64,000 nt of DNA from Flavobacteriales bacterium UBA7878 (lineage in GTDB: Bacteria; Bacteroidota; Bacteroidia; Flavobacteriales; Schleiferiaceae). Every line of letters starts with the position of its first letter. Position 1 is the first letter of the stretch. Below, one piece after another: positions 23,742 through 32,653 of the stretch. The position numbers and the translations under genes are program-made. The notes below the pieces were generated by a model that did not search any database, was not told where the DNA came from, and worked only from the letters and a program-made list of their open reading frames with translations. The DNA lies in contig DLRW01000043.1 in the NCBI GenBank assembly GCA_002501205.1, forward strand, positions 91,291-155,290, given 5' to 3'.

Positions 23742-25397
23742 ATGCCAATACCCTCATCCTTTTTTAGAAAAGCCCTAAGTCTTTGGTGCCTCTTGCTCAT
23801 TTTCAGCATTGGGGCACATGCCCAGGAAGAGATAGACAGCCTTGCTGCCCATTATCGCAAATTGGGGGATAATTACAAGGAAAATAATAAAAGCGATTCG
23901 GCGCTATACGCCTATCGAATGGCCTTAGCTAAACTGAAGGGCAGCGACAAAGCGGCAAAAATAGAGCGCATTAAGATCCTTAATCAAATGGGTATTGAGC
24001 TCTACAAACTTGGTGATGTAGAAGCTCAGGTGGCTTATACCGATAGCGCTTTAGCCGTCTTAGCCTGGGAAGATATACCCACTGAAATTCGCTTAAGCCT
24101 GCTGGTTAATCGTACCACGGGACTATCTCGCATGGATCAGCCGCAAGAACAAAAGCAGCGTTATAAAAAGCTCTTGGCGGAATTTGCAGATAGTAATTTT
24201 CATAGTCTGCGCGCTATTGCCAGCATTAATCTCGGTAAGGCTTATGCCAATGAGTACTATATCGATAGTGCGAATATGGATACGGCCGAAATTTATTTTC
24301 TGGATGCACTAAAAGCGGCTAAAGAAGACGGCGATGCTGCCCTGCAAAAGCAAGTGGAGATTTTCCTGGCTACACTCTGGACTAAGCACAATCCTGCAAA
24401 ACATGATGCCTTAGGAATGCTGGAAAGAGCGCGAAACTTTTACGATTCCATTGAAGATACCTACAAGGGCGCTTTTGCTCGAGTGCAATTGGCAACGGCC
24501 TACTATTTTTTAGATCGCGATGAGGAAGCCTTAGTTCTAATTGACGAATCAATGCCCTTTTGCTTGAAACATGGCTACCGGGAGCATTATTTATCCTTGG
24601 TGGAAATAGGAAGACGAATTCACAAAAGACAGGGCAATTTTGAAGAAGCTCTAGTATTTGCCGAAAACAGGATGTCGATGGAGGATACTCTGCATCGGGA
24701 GAAATTGGATGCAGATCTTGCGCAATTGGAAGCCCGTTATCGCTTGAAGGAGAAGGAGCAAAAATTAAAGCTGCTTGAAGCAGAGAATGCCCTTCAGCGC
24801 AAATCGCAGTGGCTATTATTGGTTTTGGTTTTGATCTTCTTCATTTTGAGTGTGGCCACAATTTGGATCTGGCGTAATCAGCGAAAGCTGGCCCGGTATC
24901 GCGAAGAGACTTTGCAAATGGAACTTAAAACCGAGCAATTGCAGAAAAGTAATTTGCAGATGCAGTTGGATCAGAAAAAACGTCAGCTATTAACCAATAC
25001 CCTGCAATTATCAGAGCGCAATGAGCTTTTAGAGCAATTGAAAGAAGATTTACGAGAATTAGATGCTCAAAAATCTACCGCGTTTTCGGCCTTGCAAACT
25101 AAGATGAGCCAAATGTTGGAAACCAATTTAAATGCAGATCCGCTTTGGGCCGACTTCAAACTGAAATTCGAGGAAATCCATCCTGATTTTTTTGCTCAGC
25201 TTAAGGCAGATTATTCTGACTTAAGTGAAAAAGATTTTAGGCTGCTGGCCTTTGCGCGCCTGGGTTTAAGCATTAAGGAGGTTGCCGCTCTATTGCATGT
25301 GGAGCCCGCTTCAGTAAAAACCGCTCGATACCGATTAAAAAAGAAACTCAATTTACCTCCAGAACAGGATATCGAAGGCTTTAGCGCCAGTCTCTAA
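23742..25397 (+). CDS. TPR - membrane helix - coiled coil - LuxR-like HTH regulator
   Basis: A 551-residue protein. From the ATG at 23742 it has a signal peptide (LWCLLLIFSIGAHAQ), a periplasmic TPR region of about 320 residues, a membrane helix (WLLLVLVLIFFILSVATIWIW), a long coiled coil, and a C-terminal HTH (LSEKDFRLLAFARLGLSIKEVAALLHVEPASVKTARYRLKKKL). This inner-membrane transcription factor layout is common in Bacteroidota and lets a periplasmic sensor act directly on DNA. An upstream in-frame ATG at 23664 lies inside the previous gene and would spoil the signal peptide. Targets are unknown. Confidence 0.88.
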   Translation: MPIPSSFFRKALSLWCLLLIFSIGAHAQEEIDSLAAHYRKLGDNYKENNKSDSALYAYRMALAKLKGSDKAAKIERIKILNQMGIELYKLGDVEAQVAYTDSALAVLAWEDIPTEIRLSLLVNRTTGLSRMDQPQEQKQRYKKLLAEFADSNFHSLRAIASINLGKAYANEYYIDSANMDTAEIYFLDALKAAKEDGDAALQKQVEIFLATLWTKHNPAKHDALGMLERARNFYDSIEDTYKGAFARVQLATAYYFLDRDEEALVLIDESMPFCLKHGYREHYLSLVEIGRRIHKRQGNFEEALVFAENRMSMEDTLHREKLDADLAQLEARYRLKEKEQKLKLLEAENALQRKSQWLLLVLVLIFFILSVATIWIWRNQRKLARYREETLQMELKTEQLQKSNLQMQLDQKKRQLLTNTLQLSERNELLEQLKEDLRELDAQKSTAFSALQTKMSQMLETNLNADPLWADFKLKFEEIHPDFFAQLKADYSDLSEKDFRLLAFARLGLSIKEVAALLHVEPASVKTARYRLKKKLNLPPEQDIEGFSASL

Positions 25398-25423
25398 AAA
25401 AAGAAAAGCCCCCGAGGGGACTT
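25396..25423 (-). terminator. Intrinsic terminator for the minus-strand gene 25434-26795
   Basis: Read on the minus strand, AAGTCCCC (25423-25416) pairs with GGGGGCTT (25413-25406), with one G-T wobble, and is followed by TTCTTTTTTT. It lies between convergent stops and overlaps the stop of the plus-strand regulator gene. Confidence 0.7.
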
Positions 25424-25433
25424 CTCCGATCTT

Positions 25434-26795
25434 TTAATCTCTAATAATTAGCTTACTGAGCTCATTATTGTAGTGGATAAGATAAAGGCCTTGCGGCAGA
25501 TTCAGGGGAATTTCTTGACGACCTGAGTTCAATTCGATTTCCTGCATTAATGTTCCGTCTAAGGAGAACACTTGCAAGTGGCCCTTTTGGGATACTTTAA
25601 TTCTTAAGCGATCCTCGGCTGGATTTGGATAGAAGCTTATACCCTCTAAGGCTGGACTTTCTTCGATTTCAATGCCTGGATTTCCACCTACAAAGCCCGG
25701 GCTGGAAGTATATAAATCATCCGCGTAAGCAATGAAGAGTTTGGGTCCTACATGGAAATAACTTAGAATGGGGGGCACCAAAGTAAATTGATTGCTGGGG
25801 TAAATAGGTAAGCCATCTACGCTGCAAAGCGAGAAATTAGGTACCGGATCACTGGAAATTAAAATTCGTGAAACCGTATCGCCTGTGGTGGGGAAGAAGG
25901 TGGCAAAGACATAATCGTCTACCGCATATAAATCACGGAGATAAACGCTGGCCAAATTATAGGAAGCTAAACTGGCAGTATTCGTGGCCCCCCAGGAGGC
26001 ACAGCCATCATTGGAATAGAGGATTACATTGGCATCTGTACCGGATATGGAACCAGAGAGGTAAAACTTAGATTGATGGTTACTCACCAAATTGTAAGGT
26101 GCAAAACCTGCAGGTAGGCCGCTGGTATTAGTAGAAGTCCAGGTTTGACCGAAGTCGGTGGATTTGGTAATGCGATCCGCTTCATTGGCCACAAAATTGT
26201 TGAGGGCATACCAGGTATTACCGGCATAGGTGATGTCCTGAATATTCTTTTGACTGGTAGTGCTAAAAGTATTGCGATATACCCAGGCATTTTGCCCCAT
26301 CTGTTTAAAATAGGCCCCATCAAATTCGGAGATGGCGGCCATATAGCCATTATTCATAGCCTTTAATTGGAAACCTAATTTATAGGCAGGATTAAAGGAG
26401 GCAGGCAGTCCGGCCGTATCGATCGTCCAATTTGCCCCTAAATCATCGGAATAATAGTAAAGGTTCACATAGGTGGAAGTGCCCAGATTTACGCGAGCAT
26501 ATAGTCGATTATTGATACCGGCCATTTGTGACACGGTGGGGATAATGCCATCAATTAAAGTGTCGAAAATAGGGCTGCCAGGTGACCAGGTCTGACCTTG
26601 ATCCGTAGAAATGGTGAGAATATTGCGGTGAGAGGAATTGCGAGCTAAGGCAAAAATGGTATCGCCGGTAGTGGCGGTTAATAGACGGGTATCATTGCCT
26701 ACCGCCGCAATAGAAGCATTGGTTCTTTGCCAGTATTGAGCCTGAGTAAAGAAGCTAAAAAGGATGAATGCAAAGCTGTAGATTAATTTGTGCAT
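25434..26795 (-). CDS. Secreted BNR/sialidase-like beta-propeller protein with T9SS tail
   Basis: A 453-residue exported protein (signal ending SFFTQAQ). The body carries repeated Asp-box-like units of the BNR/photosystem-II-stability type (STDQGQTWSPGS, SDDLGANWTIDTAG, STDFGQTWTSTNTSG, SNDGCASWGATN), pointing to a beta-propeller of about six blades. The final 80 residues are a T9SS type A sorting domain opening ISFYPNPAEDRLRI. No sialidase catalytic residues are evident, so it is probably a structural or binding surface protein. It diverges from the LamG-domain gene at 27007. Confidence 0.85.
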   Translation of the reverse strand: MHKLIYSFAFILFSFFTQAQYWQRTNASIAAVGNDTRLLTATTGDTIFALARNSSHRNILTISTDQGQTWSPGSPIFDTLIDGIIPTVSQMAGINNRLYARVNLGTSTYVNLYYYSDDLGANWTIDTAGLPASFNPAYKLGFQLKAMNNGYMAAISEFDGAYFKQMGQNAWVYRNTFSTTSQKNIQDITYAGNTWYALNNFVANEADRITKSTDFGQTWTSTNTSGLPAGFAPYNLVSNHQSKFYLSGSISGTDANVILYSNDGCASWGATNTASLASYNLASVYLRDLYAVDDYVFATFFPTTGDTVSRILISSDPVPNFSLCSVDGLPIYPSNQFTLVPPILSYFHVGPKLFIAYADDLYTSSPGFVGGNPGIEIEESPALEGISFYPNPAEDRLRIKVSQKGHLQVFSLDGTLMQEIELNSGRQEIPLNLPQGLYLIHYNNELSKLIIRD

Positions 26796-26853
26796 AAGGG
26801 ATGGGGATATTTATTTCCCCAAAATTCCAGCAGGCAGTCAGTTTCGGAAATAG

Positions 26854-26988
26854 GGCATATGCCGTATTCTTTTCACTCTTGGGGCGAAGATTTTCTTCAG
26901 ATACCGAAAAAATCAAAGATTTCACACTTCTGTATACCGCTTGTATACCACTGTTTACAAGGCTTTTGAGGGCGTAGCTCTAGTTTTG
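26854..26988 (+). promoter_or_regulatory. Divergent control region with palindromes, helical-phase repeats and a -7 element
   Basis: The gap 26796-27006 contains the 10-base palindrome GGCATATGCC (26854-26863), the direct repeat TGTATACC at 26931-26938 and 26942-26949 (11-base period), the inverted repeat CTTGTA-N10-TACAAG (26940-26961) and the -7 element TAGTTTTG (26981-26988), which ends 18 bases before the ATG at 27007. The CTTGTA/TACAAG repeat covers the -33 region, as expected for an operator. Confidence 0.45.
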
Positions 26989-27006
26989 GACTCAAATCCA
27001 AATGCT

Positions 27007-28047
27007 ATGAAGAATTACTACAGCCTATTCCTTTTGATTTTCGCACTGGCCTTAAAAGCGCAGCCAATTCAACTGAATTCAGGTTTGATTGGAGCCTATC
27101 CTTTTGAGATCGACTCCAATTTCAACAGCCTTCAGTTTCATGATACTTCAGGGATCAATACCACCATGAATTATCAAGGAACAGCCATGGGGCACCCTGA
27201 TCGAAAGGGAGGCTTTGGTGCCGTGCGAATTATGGACATTTTAGGAAATGGTAACGGCCCTAATGAGTTTATCAGTCATAATGCCTCACCTAAATACCCA
27301 TCCGGAGATTCGGCGCGTAGCTTTAGTTTCTGGTTTATGAAGGAGTCCCTCGATTTAAACTTCGAAGCTCAAATTCAATTTGTGATGTTCTACGGAAGCC
27401 AACAAGCCAGTCAGGGTTGCGGTGTGGCGGTTGACTATGCCCAGGGCCAGGTTTATTTTCTGGGGGTACAAAATGACCTGATCGTAAATTATAATCTGCA
27501 GTTTAATCAGTGGTATCATATTGTAGCTACTTATGATGGAGATACGGCCAAGATGTATTTAAACGATAGCCTGGTAGGGCAAAAAGCGCTGGTTTGGAAT
27601 ACCTTTTCTACTTCCTTTAGTTCCAATCCTCGCTATGGCTATTTTTTTCAATCTACGCCAAGCGGAGGCTCACAAATTCATTATAACAATTCCTATAAAG
27701 GATTTTTGGACGATGTGCTGATTTACAATCGCGTGCTAAACAGTCGAGAGGTTACCGCCCTTTATGGAGGAGATACAAGTTCTACCGGTTCCTCTGGGGT
27801 ATCGGTTCCAAAATTTAGCGTGAACAGAGAAACTTTCTGGTACCCTAATCCTACTCAAGGTCGGATTCAGATCCCCGATTATCAGCAAATTGAGGTGTTA
27901 CGGGTTTTAGATCAACAAGGGCGAGAGATGCTTCAACTCAGCAAACCTGATCTAGGGGTAGACCTGAGTGCCTTACCAGCGGGCCTCTATTGGTTGCAGG
28001 TAGAAGGACCGCAGGGTTTAAGGCAAGGGCAATTGGTTAAACACTAG
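27007..28047 (+). CDS. Secreted LamG (concanavalin-like) domain protein with T9SS tail
   Basis: A 346-residue exported protein from the ATG at 27007 (signal MKNYYSLFLLIFALALKAQ). An in-frame start at 26941 lies inside the regulatory region. Residues about 30-255 form a LamG/laminin-G-like jelly roll, with ARSFSFWFMKESL, QWYHIVATYDGDTAKMYLND and GFLDDVLIYNRVLNSREVTALY. These domains bind glycans. The last 70 residues are a T9SS sorting domain opening FWYPNPTQGRIQI. Confidence 0.88.
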   Translation: MKNYYSLFLLIFALALKAQPIQLNSGLIGAYPFEIDSNFNSLQFHDTSGINTTMNYQGTAMGHPDRKGGFGAVRIMDILGNGNGPNEFISHNASPKYPSGDSARSFSFWFMKESLDLNFEAQIQFVMFYGSQQASQGCGVAVDYAQGQVYFLGVQNDLIVNYNLQFNQWYHIVATYDGDTAKMYLNDSLVGQKALVWNTFSTSFSSNPRYGYFFQSTPSGGSQIHYNNSYKGFLDDVLIYNRVLNSREVTALYGGDTSSTGSSGVSVPKFSVNRETFWYPNPTQGRIQIPDYQQIEVLRVLDQQGREMLQLSKPDLGVDLSALPAGLYWLQVEGPQGLRQGQLVKH

Positions 28048-28052
28048 AAAGG

Positions 28053-28077
28053 AAGGCTCCCATCGGGGGCCTTTTTT
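28053..28077. terminator. Intrinsic terminator between convergent LamG and RDD genes
   Basis: AAGGCTCCC (28053-28061) pairs with GGGGGCCTT (28065-28073) with one wobble and a 3-base loop, followed by TTTT on the plus strand. Its right side touches the last codon of the RDD gene. It clearly serves the plus-strand gene; for the minus strand there is only AAAGG before it. Confidence 0.75.
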
Positions 28078-28828
28078 ATTGAATAGTTCTTTCTACTTGT
28101 TCCTGACTTTTAAGACTGTAATAGAGGTAGTCCTTTTGGATGGTATCCAGAAACTTAATGGGATGCATGTCGGAGCTAATTTCTAAACGTTGCTCCACCA
28201 TGGCCTTGGCTTTTTCCATGGGTTTGCGATCCATAGTTTCTCGAAAGATCTCAATGCTCTTGGAAAGCAGATCTATTTCCTGATCATTTAAGCGTAAAAC
28301 CCCATTAAATGTAGGAATATAGCTTTCCGAAATTTTTGGCTTTTTGGAAAGGTTTTGTTGGAGCACGCCCAGACTATCTTTGGTTTTGATTACAGTAGTT
28401 CCGGCAGCTAAATCACCAAGACGTTGACCTTTGGAGCTTAATGCAACAACAGCTGTGGCCAGACCACCCATGGTCATAAAAATTTCAATTAGCGAAAATA
28501 GCCAGCGAATAATCGCATCTGAAGTACGGAAGGCGCTACCATCAAGGCGAATTACTTTTAAGTTCATTGCTCTTTTACCCAAAGAGGCACCTCCCAGAAA
28601 GATTTCACAGAGGGGATGGTAGCAAAGAAGAATGAAGTTAAATGCTATCATCAGATACATTTCCGTGTTTCCATCTGCTCCCAGGGAGCTTAGGGTAAAT
28701 GAACCGATCAAACCGATCATTATCAAAAGAGCAATGTCAATGAGGCCGGCAATTAATCGATCGCCCACACCGGCCAGTTCTTGTTCGATAGCTACATTTT
28801 GTGAAGTTTGAATGCGAATGCTTTCCAT
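28076..28828 (-). CDS. RDD family membrane protein
   Basis: A 250-residue protein with the RDD domain: GVGDRLIAGLIDIALL carries the Arg-Asp pair, followed by several membrane helices and SLGKRAMNLKVIR. The C-terminal 90 residues are soluble. The ATG at 28828 is preferred over a TTG at 28846. It diverges from the SpoIIM gene with 32 bases between the two ATGs. In Bacteroidota this protein travels with SpoIIM, DUF4129, DUF4350, MoxR and DUF58 genes, as here. Its function is not established. Confidence 0.88.
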   Translation of the reverse strand: MESIRIQTSQNVAIEQELAGVGDRLIAGLIDIALLIMIGLIGSFTLSSLGADGNTEMYLMIAFNFILLCYHPLCEIFLGGASLGKRAMNLKVIRLDGSAFRTSDAIIRWLFSLIEIFMTMGGLATAVVALSSKGQRLGDLAAGTTVIKTKDSLGVLQQNLSKKPKISESYIPTFNGVLRLNDQEIDLLSKSIEIFRETMDRKPMEKAKAMVEQRLEISSDMHPIKFLDTIQKDYLYYSLKSQEQVERTIQ

Positions 28829-28860
28829 TTTTGGTATTTTTCCCAACCTTAATTTAACTG

Positions 28861-29838
28861 ATGACGGAGTCTGCGTTTATTAGCGCTAATATAAACCGCT
28901 GGCAAGAATTTGAAAGAAGCCTAAAATCGCCTCAGGGCGAAAGTCCGGATCATTTAAAAAGTCTCTTTCTGCAAACCACGGATGATTTGGCCTATGCTCA
29001 AACCTTTTTCAAGGGAGGGGAGGCCGAAAATTACTTGCAACAACTCAGTCATAAATTACAATCTACGGTTAACAAGAGACGGGCTTTTCATTGGGCTAAG
29101 TTCAGCCGTTTTTGGTCTCAGGAATTACCCTTGATCTCTTATAAATACCGCCGAACCCTTTTGTATTCTGTACTCATATTCCTCTTGAGTGTGAGCATCG
29201 GTGTTTTTAGCGCCGCCAAGGATCCTACCTATACCCGCTTAATAATGGGCGATCGCTATGTGGATATGACGGAGGGCTTTATTGAAGAGGAAGATCCTAT
29301 GGCCGTGTACAAACAGGCCGGGCAAACCGAAATGTTCTTAGGCATTACTTTCAATAATATCATGGTCTCCTTTTATGCTTTTGCCCTGGGCCTTTTTACT
29401 GCCCTGGGCACAGTTTATATTATGGTGAGTAATGGTATTATGCTGGGCGCCTTTCAGTTCTTCTTTTTTCAGAAAGGTCTCTTTTGGACTTCCTTCCTCA
29501 CTATTTGGATTCATGGAACATTGGAAATATCAGCGATTGTAATTGCAGGAGCTGCAGGGATGATTATGGGTAATAGCTTTATGTTTCCCAAGTCCTATTC
29601 TCGGGTAGAGAGCTTTAAGCGGGGGGCTCGCGATGGAATGAAGCTGGTAATTGGCCTGGTTCCTATTTTTATCACAGCCGGTTTTTTAGAAGGCTTTGTG
29701 ACCCGTCTAACCGAGATGCCAACCGCATTAAAAGTCCTTATTATAGTGGCCTCTATAGGCTTTATACTATTCTACTTTTCCTATTATCCCCGACTTATTT
29801 ACCAATCTTACAAACACCAACAGAAGTATGTATCTTAA
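28861..29838 (+). CDS. Stage II sporulation protein M family (DUF95) membrane protein
   Basis: A 325-residue membrane protein with an N-terminal cytoplasmic helical part and about five to six membrane helices. The family signature region appears as MVSFYAFALGLFTALGTVYI, WIHGTLEISAIVIAGAAGM and a downstream PKSYSRVESFKRGARDG. In Bacillus, SpoIIM helps peptidoglycan hydrolysis during engulfment, but non-spore-forming Bacteroidota carry homologues beside MoxR/DUF58 genes. A near-consensus -7 element (TATTTTTC, 28835-28842) lies 18 bases before the ATG. It overlaps the next gene by 11 bases. Confidence 0.9.
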   Translation: MTESAFISANINRWQEFERSLKSPQGESPDHLKSLFLQTTDDLAYAQTFFKGGEAENYLQQLSHKLQSTVNKRRAFHWAKFSRFWSQELPLISYKYRRTLLYSVLIFLLSVSIGVFSAAKDPTYTRLIMGDRYVDMTEGFIEEEDPMAVYKQAGQTEMFLGITFNNIMVSFYAFALGLFTALGTVYIMVSNGIMLGAFQFFFFQKGLFWTSFLTIWIHGTLEISAIVIAGAAGMIMGNSFMFPKSYSRVESFKRGARDGMKLVIGLVPIFITAGFLEGFVTRLTEMPTALKVLIIVASIGFILFYFSYYPRLIYQSYKHQQKYVS

Positions 29839-30766
29839 ATACGATCCTTTTCGCAAGCGCTCTGTAGGCGAATCCGTTAACTTAACCTTTGCTTTGCTCC
29901 GGGGCCATGCCAAGGATATTTTTAATGTGATATTACCGATTGCGGGTCCTGCGGCCTTGCTGTATTTCATTTCTATCTTCTTTTTACAAGATGAAGCCCA
30001 AAGAATGTTTACCGCAAATACTGTCTTTGCCGATCAAACGGCCAGTTCCTTTGCGATAATGGGGCAAGTATTTATAACCTTATTCTTTTACGGTGCTTTT
30101 ACCTTATTATGCCAGCTTGGTGTTTATGCCTGGCTTCGCAAAGCTTATGAAGGAGATAGTGCTCCAAACCTTGGAGAGGTGTGGCGACTGGTTCGTAAGA
30201 GTATTTTGCCAATGATAGGAACCGTGATTATTTTTTGCTTACTAGGTGGACTGGCTGTCATTGGTTTTAGTTTGTTTGGAATCCTGGCGCCATTTATGTT
30301 TTTCCTGATTTTTATTCCCATTGTCTATGTGTTAGTGCGATTTAGCTTATTTGTTGTGGCTATTGTGATGGAAGATCGTTCGGTTGATTCCTTAGGCAGA
30401 TCCTGGCGCCTGGTTGGGGATAACTGGTGGGCCACCTTTGGTTTTTTCATACTTATTGGTATTATCACCTATGTTTTGGGGCTCACAATTCAGTTACCAT
30501 TAAGCCTCATAAATGGCGCTAATTCCTACCTCGACTACGAAGTGGTGGATCCGGCCAATTTGGAGTTTATAACTGAGCCATGGTTTATCGCTTTATCCAG
30601 CCTTATATCGATTATTGTGGTATTAATTACCACCTTAATTAGCGGTATGGCCTCCGCTTCCTGGTTTGCCAATTTGGTTGATCGAAAGGAGAATGTGGGT
30701 ATCCAAAGAGATATCGAAGCGTCTATGCAACAAGAGCAAAGTAGCGATCAAGAAGGTGAGTATTAG
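29828..30766 (+). CDS. Polytopic membrane protein of the MoxR cluster
   Basis: A 312-residue protein with about six membrane helices and two conserved cytoplasmic loops (RKAYEGDSAPNLGEVWRLVRKS and VDSLGRSWRLVGDNWWAT), resembling the membrane domain of glycerophosphodiester phosphodiesterases. No phosphodiesterase active site is present. It overlaps SpoIIM by 11 bases and the DUF4129 gene by 11 bases, so it belongs to the same transcript and probably to the same membrane assembly. Confidence 0.8.
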   Translation: MYLKYDPFRKRSVGESVNLTFALLRGHAKDIFNVILPIAGPAALLYFISIFFLQDEAQRMFTANTVFADQTASSFAIMGQVFITLFFYGAFTLLCQLGVYAWLRKAYEGDSAPNLGEVWRLVRKSILPMIGTVIIFCLLGGLAVIGFSLFGILAPFMFFLIFIPIVYVLVRFSLFVVAIVMEDRSVDSLGRSWRLVGDNWWATFGFFILIGIITYVLGLTIQLPLSLINGANSYLDYEVVDPANLEFITEPWFIALSSLISIIVVLITTLISGMASASWFANLVDRKENVGIQRDIEASMQQEQSSDQEGEY

Positions 30767-31433
30767 ATTAAGCTTCATCTTATTGAGTTTAGTCCTGGGG
30801 CCTTGGCTTAAGGCCAGCGATAGCCTGCCTGTTTATCGCCAACCTTCTTCGGAATTGATTGTTGAACTCGAGAAGGATCGCGATTTACAGTACCAAGAAT
30901 ATTCAACTAATCAACCCGAAACGCTGGGACAAAAGATCCTCGCTTTTCTGAGAGAGTACTTCGGCGACTTGGTTGAAAAGGCTGGGAGAAGTCCAATAAG
31001 TAAAGTGATTTTAATTTTTCTCGGGGTACTATTGGGCCTTTATATTCTATATAGAATCATTGGTCCAGACCGACTGGGTATAGGTTTTAATGAACGTTAT
31101 TCAGGTCCTGGTCACCTCAGCGATTTTGAACGCAGTACTGAGAGCCTGGAAGGTTTAATGCTAAAGGCCGAACAGGCTGGTGATTGGCGCGAGTTCATCC
31201 GGCTTCAGTTTTTAATTGGTTTGAAGAACATGCAGTTGAAAGGGCATTTAAAGGTGAGTCCGCAAAAAACGGCTTTGGATTATCAGTTTGAAATCCGGCA
31301 GCAGGACTTAGCACTTCGCTTCAAGCATTTTAGTCGCACTTTTGAATACGTTTGGTTTGGAGGCTTTGACGCCGATGAAGATCGGGCACGGGCCTATCAA
31401 ATGGAAAGCAGGGAATTGGAAAGGCATTTATGA
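30756..31433 (+). CDS. DUF4129 domain membrane protein
   Basis: A 225-residue protein beginning at a GTG at 30756, inside the end of the previous gene. The upstream ATG at 30666 would place 30 non-signal residues before the obvious signal/helix (VSIRLSFILLSLVLGPWLKAS). One further membrane helix (SKVILIFLGVLLGLYILYRI) precedes a C-terminal DUF4129 region ending FKHFSRTFEYVWFGGF and RAYQMESRELERHL. DUF4129 also occurs at the C-terminus of bacterial transglutaminase-like proteins linked to DUF58. It overlaps the DUF4350 gene by 4 bases. Confidence 0.85.
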   Translation: MSIRLSFILLSLVLGPWLKASDSLPVYRQPSSELIVELEKDRDLQYQEYSTNQPETLGQKILAFLREYFGDLVEKAGRSPISKVILIFLGVLLGLYILYRIIGPDRLGIGFNERYSGPGHLSDFERSTESLEGLMLKAEQAGDWREFIRLQFLIGLKNMQLKGHLKVSPQKTALDYQFEIRQQDLALRFKHFSRTFEYVWFGGFDADEDRARAYQMESRELERHL

Positions 31434-32653
31434 CAAAGGGTTTTAAATATGGTCTTGCTTTTGCCTTGCTCATCGTGCTTGGACTATCCTGGTTATTGCA
31501 GCCAGAGGAATTAGCGCCCGAAACCTGGCATCGCGCGGATAAGCAGGCTTTTGGTGCTTATGTCTTACATCGCTATTTAAAAGACTATACCGGCCAGGAG
31601 GCCCAGTCCATGTTTATTCCCTTTAAAGAGGATGAAGATGCGATCTATGGCCCCAAGGCTAATTTGATATTTATTAGTCATGGCCTGGGTATTACCGAGC
31701 AAGACTGGGAAGCCATAGAGGCTAAAATTGAAGAGGGGAGCACTGCCATTATGATGGCCTATCAGTGGCCTCAGTTTTTGGCAGACTATTTAAATCTTGA
31801 AACAGACGGAAACTTGGTTAATCAGGCTGTGAACTCCTTGAAAGAGCTTAATCAGACCGATGACTCCATTCATTTCATAAATTCTCAATCCTTTCCACCA
31901 AAGCCTATTCCATATCCCATTAAAGCCATGCCCATGAGTTTTAAAGGAGAGGCAATGGGAGATAGCAGTTTAGAAGCAGAGATTTTAGCCCTGAATAAAT
32001 CCGGCAGGCCTGTTTTACAGTTGTATGAGATTGGGGAAGGGCGCTTACTTTGTGCAACCAATCCTCTGGCCTTTAGCAATTACTTTATGATGAAAGAAGA
32101 TGCCCGGGCCTATCCCAGCGGTGTGCTTTCCTATTTGCTTAAAGATGCTCCCAGCTATCACTATGAGTTTTACCATTTGGGGCGTATGGAGGCTAGAACC
32201 CCGATGCGAGCCCTGTTAAAGCATATTTCCTTGCGCGGGGCCTTATATATTTTGATCGCCCTGGGCTTAATCTATCTACTCTTTGGCGGAAAACGCAAGC
32301 AGCGAATTATTCCTGAAAAGTCCGGTTTCGAAAATGACAATCTCGAATTCCTCAATAGCCTGAGTGAGCTTTATCATCGCAATGCGCATCACCGCAATCT
32401 GCTGGAAAAGCGAATGATCTACTTTCAGGACTTTTTGCTGCGTAATTATCGTATCCGCCTTAAAGGCGAGGCCCAACAAAACTTCGATGAAGTGGTGCGA
32501 AAACTGGAGCCCGACCCTCAATTACTGGGACGTATTCGCAAGGCCTGGATGATTGCCTACTCCGAAACAGAAATATCGGCCACCAGCCTGTTAGAGGCCG
32601 AAAAAGCATTACAAGAATTTTATCAAGCACATCAATATGGAAGAAAACACTAA
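31430..32653 (+). CDS. DUF4350 domain membrane protein
   Basis: A 407-residue protein with an N-terminal signal-anchor (FKYGLAFALLIVLGLSWLL), a DUF4350 region (GAYVLHRYLKDY, NLIFISHGLGITEQDWEAIEAKI, GEGRLLCATNPLAFSNY), a second membrane helix at about 264-283 (RGALYILIALGLIYLLFGGKR) and a cytoplasmic helical tail. The fold resembles GIFT/GATase-like domains that are common in this cluster. It overlaps MoxR by 17 bases. Function unknown. Confidence 0.85.
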   Translation: MTKGFKYGLAFALLIVLGLSWLLQPEELAPETWHRADKQAFGAYVLHRYLKDYTGQEAQSMFIPFKEDEDAIYGPKANLIFISHGLGITEQDWEAIEAKIEEGSTAIMMAYQWPQFLADYLNLETDGNLVNQAVNSLKELNQTDDSIHFINSQSFPPKPIPYPIKAMPMSFKGEAMGDSSLEAEILALNKSGRPVLQLYEIGEGRLLCATNPLAFSNYFMMKEDARAYPSGVLSYLLKDAPSYHYEFYHLGRMEARTPMRALLKHISLRGALYILIALGLIYLLFGGKRKQRIIPEKSGFENDNLEFLNSLSELYHRNAHHRNLLEKRMIYFQDFLLRNYRIRLKGEAQQNFDEVVRKLEPDPQLLGRIRKAWMIAYSETEISATSLLEAEKALQEFYQAHQYGRKH

